From: CAYZUE01 sp964481825
Lineage (GTDB): Archaea > Hydrothermarchaeota > Hydrothermarchaeia > Hydrothermarchaeales > JALUUU01
Length of the DNA: 18,410 nt
Assembly (NCBI GenBank): GCA_964481825.1
Contig: CAYZUE010000023.1
Span: 1-18,410 of the forward strand
Direction: 5' to 3'
In this document: positions 14,820-18,410 of the stretch, piece after piece
How the letters are laid out: every line of letters begins with the position of its first letter
Numbering within the stretch: the first letter of the stretch is position 1
Notes under the pieces: generated by a model
Told to the model about the DNA's origin: nothing
Database searches by the model: none
Seen by the model: only the letters and a program-made list of their open reading frames with translations
Program-made: the position numbers and the translations under genes

Positions 14820-14893
14820 GCCTCGGTAGCTCAGCTTGGTAGAGCGTTTCCTTGGTAAGGAAAAGGTCGCGGGTTCGGATCCCGCCCGAGGCT
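14820..14893 (+). tRNA. tRNA-Thr, anticodon GGT
   Basis: A full cloverleaf folds without an intron. Acceptor stem GCCTCGG (14820-14826) pairs with CCGAGGC (14886-14892). The D-stem is GCTC/GAGC. The anticodon stem TTTCC/GGAAA encloses loop TTGGTAA with anticodon GGT at 14854-14856. The variable loop is AGGTC, and the T-arm is GCGGG/CCCGC with loop TTCGGAT. The discriminator is T73 (14893), as I recall for archaeal threonine tRNAs. CCA is not encoded. U36 and A37 make it a predicted t6A substrate, for which the Sua5-type gene at 4068-4679 supplies the first step. TATA-like stretches at 14773-14780 and 14784-14789 could promote it. Confidence 0.96.
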
Positions 14894-14984
14894 TGCCTCA
14901 CTCTACTGCAAAGGCCTAGGGCATTCACGATTGGGGATAAAACGATTTACATAACGCTCGAATTATCACCTTAAATCCTTTAAA

Positions 14985-15908
14985 CTATAAATAATGTTCA
15001 ATAGATTGTTGTAGTTCTTTTGACTCCCGTTGTCTTGCAATTATATATTCTTGAAATGTAATAATTGATTTGAATTTTAAATTCTTTATAGCCTGTATAT
15101 TCCAGTCAGACGCAACTATGCTAGCAACGCTACTGGCTATATTCGCTGATTTCGTTGAATCTTTAGTATGAAGCATGCTTGATATAAAAGCCCCAGCATA
15201 TGCATCTCCACAGCCAGTTAAATCTACAACTTGGGCTTGATTCTGAGTATGAGATACAGTGATATCTCCCCTTTCAAGAATTATACTTAACCCAGGACCT
15301 GTGGTAATTATAACTAATGTATGTTCTTTTTTCTTTAAAACGTTTAAAGAATGACTAAGAGTTTTTTGTTGTGTCAAAGCCATGGCTTCTTCTTCATTCA
15401 TTGTGAAAATATCTACCTTTGGTATTAATTCCATGATATTCTTCCGATATTTAGTAAAATATCCTATATGTGTGTTCATAGATATCTGGGCCTTTGTTTT
15501 TTCCCTTAAAAATTCAATGAAATGCCCTTGTTTAGTAGCTGCCATAGGTGCCAAGTGGAAGGCGTCAGAATGAAGGTAGTTAATTGGAATATCTTCGGGA
15601 CGTATATGCGTACCCACATTTAGATTATAGATATCATATTTAGAAACTCCATTTTCATTATATCGAATTTTAAAATTAGCGCTTTTTCCTTTTACTTTTT
15701 TCAAACCTGAAATGTTAATCCCTGCTTTTTCTAAAGCATGATAAAAAGTTGATGGAAAATCAATTCCTACCCTTGAAACTATCCCTACATCAGAAAAAAT
15801 TTTTGCTGCCATAGCGGTGTATGTAGCTGCTCCACCTATCTGTTCTACCCAAGTATTATCTGAATTAACATGATCTATACTTACATGCCCTACGGCAATT
15901 ATCTTCAT
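14985..15908 (-). CDS. PfkB-family (ribokinase-like) carbohydrate or nucleoside kinase
   Basis: The product is 307 residues, in the normal range of the family. The N-terminus has the GHVSIDH strand and substrate glycine pair in IGGAATYTA (24-32). The C-terminal ATP and anion-hole motif is DLTGCGDAYAGAF (229-241), with catalytic base D235. The NxxE Mg motif is NEEE (171-174). The family phosphorylates sugars, nucleosides or related alcohols with ATP or ADP. Archaeal members include nucleoside, ribose-1-phosphate and fructose kinases, and I cannot choose among them. The gene is divergent from ftr with 73 bases between. The ATG is preceded by a run of nine A on the plus strand and no Shine-Dalgarno sequence, so it is probably leaderless. 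Confidence 0.9.
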   Translation of the reverse strand: MKIIAVGHVSIDHVNSDNTWVEQIGGAATYTAMAAKIFSDVGIVSRVGIDFPSTFYHALEKAGINISGLKKVKGKSANFKIRYNENGVSKYDIYNLNVGTHIRPEDIPINYLHSDAFHLAPMAATKQGHFIEFLREKTKAQISMNTHIGYFTKYRKNIMELIPKVDIFTMNEEEAMALTQQKTLSHSLNVLKKKEHTLVIITTGPGLSIILERGDITVSHTQNQAQVVDLTGCGDAYAGAFISSMLHTKDSTKSANIASSVASIVASDWNIQAIKNLKFKSIITFQEYIIARQRESKELQQSIEHYL

Positions 15909-15930
15909 AAAAAAAAAATTGGTAGCTTAA

Positions 15931-15940
15931 TTAAAATATT
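15931..15940 (-). promoter_or_regulatory. TATA-like box of the PfkB kinase
   Basis: The minus strand reads AATATTTTAA, centred about 27 bases before the ATG at 15908, so transcription would start at the start codon. Inferred. Confidence 0.45.
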
Positions 15941-15953
15941 TTACCTAAAGTTT

Positions 15954-15960
15954 TTTAAAT
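15954..15960 (+). promoter_or_regulatory. TATA-like box of ftr
   Basis: TTTAAAT is centred about 25 bases before the ATG at 15982. This fits a leaderless transcript and the absence of a Shine-Dalgarno sequence. Inferred. Confidence 0.45.
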
Positions 15961-15981
15961 TCTTATAGAATACTCCAATCT

Positions 15982-16887
15982 ATGCAGGCAACGTTTTATG
16001 AGGATGGAATCGAGATTGAAGATAAATACTGTGAGGCATTCAGTGGTTTATATTCCAGAATTATTATCACCGCTAAAAATAAAAATTTGTTGGATAAGGC
16101 TGTGAAAAGTTTCACTGCTTTACCATCAACTGTATTCAATAAGTCTGAAGGGGGGTTGGAAAAGTGGCTAGATAAAAAAGAAACTCCTGATAATCGATAT
16201 GGTGCAATAGTTCAACTTTGGGTTAATAATAATAAAAATGCAAACATTAATCTAGAAATCGAATTAGGATGGAGAATTCGACAAGGCGTACTAGTTGTGC
16301 CAACTACGAGAGTTTTTAATGCCACTAAATCTAAGAATAAAATTGATACTCTAGATAAAGTTGGTCATTGTGGTGACGGTTTTGAAGTGATGAGAGAGGA
16401 GTTTGGAAGAAAAGTTATTAGTGTTCCACTCATGATGGGTGAATTTATTCTTGAAAGGTATCTTGGTTATGATTCAGGAATCATGGGTGGCAACCTATGG
16501 TTTTTTTGTGATTCACAAGATTCAGCTTTAAGAATAGCAGGAAAAGTAGTTAGTATCTTAGAGGACCTAGAGGGCATCATAACACCCTTTGATATTTGTT
16601 CTGCAGGATCAAAAGTTGAAACAAATTTCCCCGAAATTGGCCCAACAACTAACCATTTATACTGTCCAGGTCTTAAGGATACTATTACCGACTCTGCCGT
16701 ACCCCTAGGAGTGAAATCTATCCCTGAAGTAGTAATAAACGGGATAGACCTTAAAACTGTAAAAAAGGCGATGAAAATGTCTATAAACTCTATTAAACAT
16801 GAAAAAGGTCTTTTAAAAATTTCTGCAGGAGATTATGGAGGCAAACTTGGAGAATATAAGATATATTTAAAGCAATTAACAAAATAG
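15982..16887 (+). CDS. ftr: Formylmethanofuran:tetrahydromethanopterin N-formyltransferase
   Basis: Ftr moves the formyl group between formylmethanofuran and tetrahydromethanopterin, in the C1 branch of methanogenesis, methane oxidation, methylotrophy or the archaeal Wood-Ljungdahl pathway. The 301-residue length fits (about 297 in methanogens). Shared blocks include VPTTRVFNA (105-113), GDGFEV in the first lobe, GIMGGNLWFFCDSQDSA, LEGIITPFDICSAGSKV, and the C-terminal signature KISAGDYGGKLGEYK. The chain is the usual two pseudo-symmetric lobes. FhcD, the bacterial homologue, is less likely in this archaeal setting. The sequence departs from methanogen Ftr in the first 100 residues, for example KSEGGLEKWL where methanogens have an AEAGIERL-like stretch. 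The gene has its own promoter and no C1 gene beside it, and ends before a T10 terminator. Confidence 0.95.
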   Translation: MQATFYEDGIEIEDKYCEAFSGLYSRIIITAKNKNLLDKAVKSFTALPSTVFNKSEGGLEKWLDKKETPDNRYGAIVQLWVNNNKNANINLEIELGWRIRQGVLVVPTTRVFNATKSKNKIDTLDKVGHCGDGFEVMREEFGRKVISVPLMMGEFILERYLGYDSGIMGGNLWFFCDSQDSALRIAGKVVSILEDLEGIITPFDICSAGSKVETNFPEIGPTTNHLYCPGLKDTITDSAVPLGVKSIPEVVINGIDLKTVKKAMKMSINSIKHEKGLLKISAGDYGGKLGEYKIYLKQLTK

Positions 16888-16934
16888 ATGTAGTTGAACA
16901 TTAATGAACATTTAAATAATATAATTAGCATCTA

Positions 16935-16944
16935 TTTTTTTTTT
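16935..16944 (+). terminator. T10 terminator after ftr
   Basis: Ten consecutive T lie 47 bases after the ftr stop. A weak dyad, TAGATG (16885-16890) with CATCTA (16929-16934), precedes them with a loop of 38 bases. Archaeal termination depends mostly on the T-tract. Two near-identical copies of TGAACATT sit between (from 16895 and 16905). Confidence 0.55.
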
Positions 16945-17066
16945 CAAATAAAAAAAACCTTGAAATGGATTTGAATAGTCAAAATAAATTATTATAAACT
17001 ATTATGAACTAATTAGGCGATAAATAATACTTATTTTTGTTTTTTATCATGATAATTACTAGGAAA

Positions 17067-17078
17067 TATATAAATATA
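17067..17078 (+). promoter_or_regulatory. TATA-like box of the small membrane/HTH gene pair
   Basis: TATATAAATATA predicts a start site near 17098, about 29 bases before the ATG at 17127. This leaves room for the GGAG at 17113-17116 and supports 17127 over an upstream start at 17037. Confidence 0.5.
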
Positions 17079-17126
17079 GATATAAGCCCTCTATTTGTTA
17101 TAGTAAAAAGTTGGAGACAAATAAAA

Positions 17127-17234
17127 ATGGGCGAACCACACTGGACCATCACCATAGGATTTATGAGTGTAATATTAGGGGTTGCACTGAACATTGCAAT
17201 TAAATCAAGAATAAAAAAGGAGATAGTAGATTGA
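17127..17234 (+). CDS. 35-residue single-pass membrane peptide, function unknown
   Basis: Starting at the ATG at 17127, the product is MGEPHW, then a hydrophobic stretch of about 20 residues (TITIGFMSVILGVALNIAI, roughly 7-25), then a basic-acidic tail (KSRIKKEIVD). The positive residues after the segment suggest the C-terminus faces the cytoplasm. GGAG at 17113-17116, ten bases upstream, and the TATA-like box at 17067-17078 support this start rather than the TTG at 17037. The stop TGA (17232-17234) overlaps the TTG start of the next gene, which indicates coupled translation. I do not recognise the family. Similar tiny proteins act as partners or regulators of membrane complexes, but that is only analogy. 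Confidence 0.55.
   Translation: MGEPHWTITIGFMSVILGVALNIAIKSRIKKEIVD
17219..17222 (+). promoter_or_regulatory. Shine-Dalgarno GGAG fixing the TTG start at 17231
   Basis: AAGGAGAT lies inside the end of the membrane-peptide gene, eight bases before TTG. No ATG or GTG stands closer in frame, so this site argues that the unusual TTG codon is the true start. Confidence 0.6.
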
Positions 17235-17449
17235 AGAAATTTGGAAATACAGCGAATAAAATTAGGGCAATTCTAAGTGTAGTGGAAAGTGGTGAGACCG
17301 TCCGCGGTAAAGACATAACCAACAGACTCACAAAGAAGGGATATCGAGTAAAAGAAGGACATATCAATATGTTCATTTATTACAATATGCTCTATAAATA
17401 CGTAACTCGACAAAAAGTTAATGGTATTAACCACTATATAGTGATCTAA
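17231..17449 (+). CDS. 72-residue basic, HTH-like protein with TTG start
   Basis: The TTG at 17231 overlaps the TGA of the preceding gene and has a strong GGAG at eight bases. The product is basic and reads as helix-turn-helix: NKIRAILSVVESG (7-19), ETVRGKDITNRLTKKG (22-37), YRVKEGHINMFIYYNMLYKYVTRQKVNGINHYIVI (38-72). The C-terminal part resembles the recognition helix and beta-wing of a winged-helix domain (KYVTRQKVNGINHYIVI). It is probably a DNA-binding regulator of about one domain, too short for a sensor region. Coupling to a membrane peptide raises the thought that the two work together. No named family is recognised. Confidence 0.65.
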   Translation: MKKFGNTANKIRAILSVVESGETVRGKDITNRLTKKGYRVKEGHINMFIYYNMLYKYVTRQKVNGINHYIVI

Positions 17450-17537
17450 ACCTAGTTAAATCCAATATCTTCGGATAGTTTAATTAGATTTATGAGCATT
17501 ATTTTTGACTATGCTTAATCTTTCATTGGAAAAAAGA
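17450..17537. other. Convergent intergenic spacer
   Basis: This spacer of 88 bases lies between the convergent HTH-like gene and pcm. It is AT-rich and has no T-run longer than five and no obvious hairpin. I see no gene. Confidence 0.3.
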
Positions 17538-18185
17538 TTATTCTATCCAACCAAATTCGCCAACAAGGGGAACAAACCTACACATCCCAAAATTTTTCCT
17601 AATAATAGAGCCTTTGTTTTTTTCTACAAGAATCAAATCTTGCGTATTCCTAGACCCAATTGGCATTAAGAGTTTACCGTCAGGAAGAAGTTGTTCTAAC
17701 AGCTTATTAGGAATGTCCTTTCCCCCAGCCGTAACATAAATTCGATCAAATGGTGCCTCATCATTGTAACCTTTACTTCCATCTCCAACGATTATCTTAA
17801 CTCTGTCACAACCTACTTTTTTTATATTAGACCTTGCAATTGTTGCAAGCTCTGGTAATCTTTCAATAGAGTAAACCATCCCATCATCTATCACCGAAGA
17901 AACTATTGATGCGTGATACCCTGATCCAGAACCAATTTCAAGGACTTTTTGACCTTTTTTTAAGTCAAGGCACTCACACATAATTGCCACCATGTGTGGA
18001 GCTGAAATAGTCTGTCCTTTACCAATGGACAACGGACAATCTTCATAGCCAAGACCTATATATTCTTCCATCAAAAAAATATGGCGAGGGATATAATCCA
18101 TTGCTCGGATGATTCTCTCACTCTTAAGAAAACCATTAGTGATGAGTTTTCTCACCATCCCCCGTCTTTCTTTTTCATATAACAT
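17538..18185 (-). CDS. pcm: Protein-L-isoaspartate O-methyltransferase
   Basis: Pcm methylates L-isoaspartyl residues formed in damaged proteins, starting their repair. It uses S-adenosylmethionine and acts in the cytoplasm. The 215-residue length is typical. Visible features are QTISAPHMVAIM (58-69), the substrate-side signature of PIMT; the SAM motif VLEIGSGSGYHAS (81-93); the acidic end of the next strand in VYSIERLPELA; VGDGSKGY; and FDRIYVTAGGKDIP (146-159). I chose the ATG at 18185. A TTG at 18197 would add four residues but has no Shine-Dalgarno sequence. The ATG lies about 30 bases from a TATA-like box. It is a single gene, convergent with the HTH-like gene. Confidence 0.96.
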   Translation of the reverse strand: MLYEKERRGMVRKLITNGFLKSERIIRAMDYIPRHIFLMEEYIGLGYEDCPLSIGKGQTISAPHMVAIMCECLDLKKGQKVLEIGSGSGYHASIVSSVIDDGMVYSIERLPELATIARSNIKKVGCDRVKIIVGDGSKGYNDEAPFDRIYVTAGGKDIPNKLLEQLLPDGKLLMPIGSRNTQDLILVEKNKGSIIRKNFGMCRFVPLVGEFGWIE

Positions 18186-18210
18186 AGAACCATGCAAACA
18201 AAAATCTTAA

Positions 18211-18220
18211 TTTATATTAA
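18211..18220 (-). promoter_or_regulatory. TATA-like box of pcm
   Basis: The minus strand reads TTAATATAAA, centred about 30 bases before the ATG at 18185, so the transcript would have only a few leader bases. Inferred. Confidence 0.45.
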
Positions 18221-18410
18221 TATGGTTTTATTAGGTTGAGAGAATTATACTTAATGGTTAATGGATTTTCAAGTAATTGCATTTTAAGGGGGTGGGAGAC
18301 CTGGGATATATATGGGTAATATCAAACATTTAAGTGGCTTATAGGAATTTAAATATCTAAATACAAAGAAAGATCAATTTACCTTATAAATAATTGTTAG
18401 AAAGGTTTTT
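18221..18410. other. Window-end spacer, no gene seen
   Basis: This is AT-rich and non-coding as far as visible; frames are all short (up to about 23 codons). A TATA-like TTTAAATAT at 18348-18356 on the plus strand could serve a gene beyond the window. A G-rich patch at about 18289-18315 has no evident role. Confidence 0.35.

Noticed and set aside
14820..14893. tRNA as an integration site for a mobile element
   Set aside because: No second copy of the tRNA 3' end, integrase or phage-like gene was seen in the window.
17037..17126. Upstream extension of the membrane peptide to a TTG at 17037
   Set aside because: It would start upstream of the TATA-like box at 17067-17078 and would ignore the GGAG before the ATG at 17127.
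17009..17194. Minus-strand frame of 61 codons, hydrophobic
   Set aside because: It lies antisense to the small membrane/HTH pair, which has a TATA box, Shine-Dalgarno and coupling. Its hydrophobicity reflects the reverse of AT-rich DNA.
1..18410. CRISPR array or long direct repeats
   Set aside because: No regularly spaced repeats were seen. The only near-duplicates noticed are short AT-rich words such as TGAACATT at 16895-16912.

Overview
The window is an AT-rich stretch of what is almost certainly an archaeal chromosome. The evidence is a replicative family B DNA polymerase ending in a PCNA-binding motif, a type II methionine aminopeptidase, AMMECR1, an archaeal-style tRNA-Thr with U73, and a formylmethanofuran:tetrahydromethanopterin formyltransferase (Ftr). 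TATA-like boxes also lie about 25 bases before many start codons. Ftr together with a CooC-type nickel-insertion ATPase suggests an anaerobe with a tetrahydromethanopterin Wood-Ljungdahl pathway. I cannot fix the lineage from this window. No methanogenesis-specific gene such as mcr is present.

Layout. 1-487 (-): 5' part of a dihydroorotase, cut by the window edge. 781-3187 (+): an HTH/zinc-ribbon protein, AMMECR1 and a COG2509-type FAD dehydrogenase. 3174-7721 (-): a tight operon transcribed in the order polB, HAD phosphatase, Sua5/YrdC, methionine aminopeptidase. 7793-8703 (+): a 50-residue zinc-ribbon protein one base overlapped with CooC. 8700-13541 (-): a branched-chain amino-acid operon cimA-ilvB-ilvN-ilvC, preceded by an 11-codon upstream ORF. 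13751-14632 (+): a haloalkane dehalogenase with every catalytic residue. 14820-14893 (+): tRNA-Thr(GGT). 14985-15908 (-): PfkB-family kinase. 15982-16887 (+): ftr. 17127-17449 (+): a two-gene unit of a tiny membrane protein and a small HTH-like protein with a TTG start. 17538-18185 (-): protein-L-isoaspartate methyltransferase. The rest to 18410 holds no recognisable gene.

How the genes fit together. CimA makes citramalate from pyruvate and acetyl-CoA. Acetohydroxyacid synthase (IlvB and IlvN) and IlvC then carry the products toward isoleucine and valine, so the cluster gives a threonine-independent isoleucine route fed by acetyl-CoA. That suits an organism making acetyl-CoA through CODH/ACS, for which CooC would load nickel and Ftr would pass on the formyl group. 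The polB operon joins replication, tRNA t6A synthesis and N-terminal methionine removal. The tRNA-Thr here, with U36 and A37, is itself a predicted t6A substrate.

The points most worth a second look are the dehalogenase in an archaeal setting, the upstream ORF before cimA, the zinc-ribbon/CooC pair, the membrane-peptide/HTH pair, and Ftr outside any methanogenesis cluster. I see no CRISPR array, insertion sequence, intein or phage-like block.
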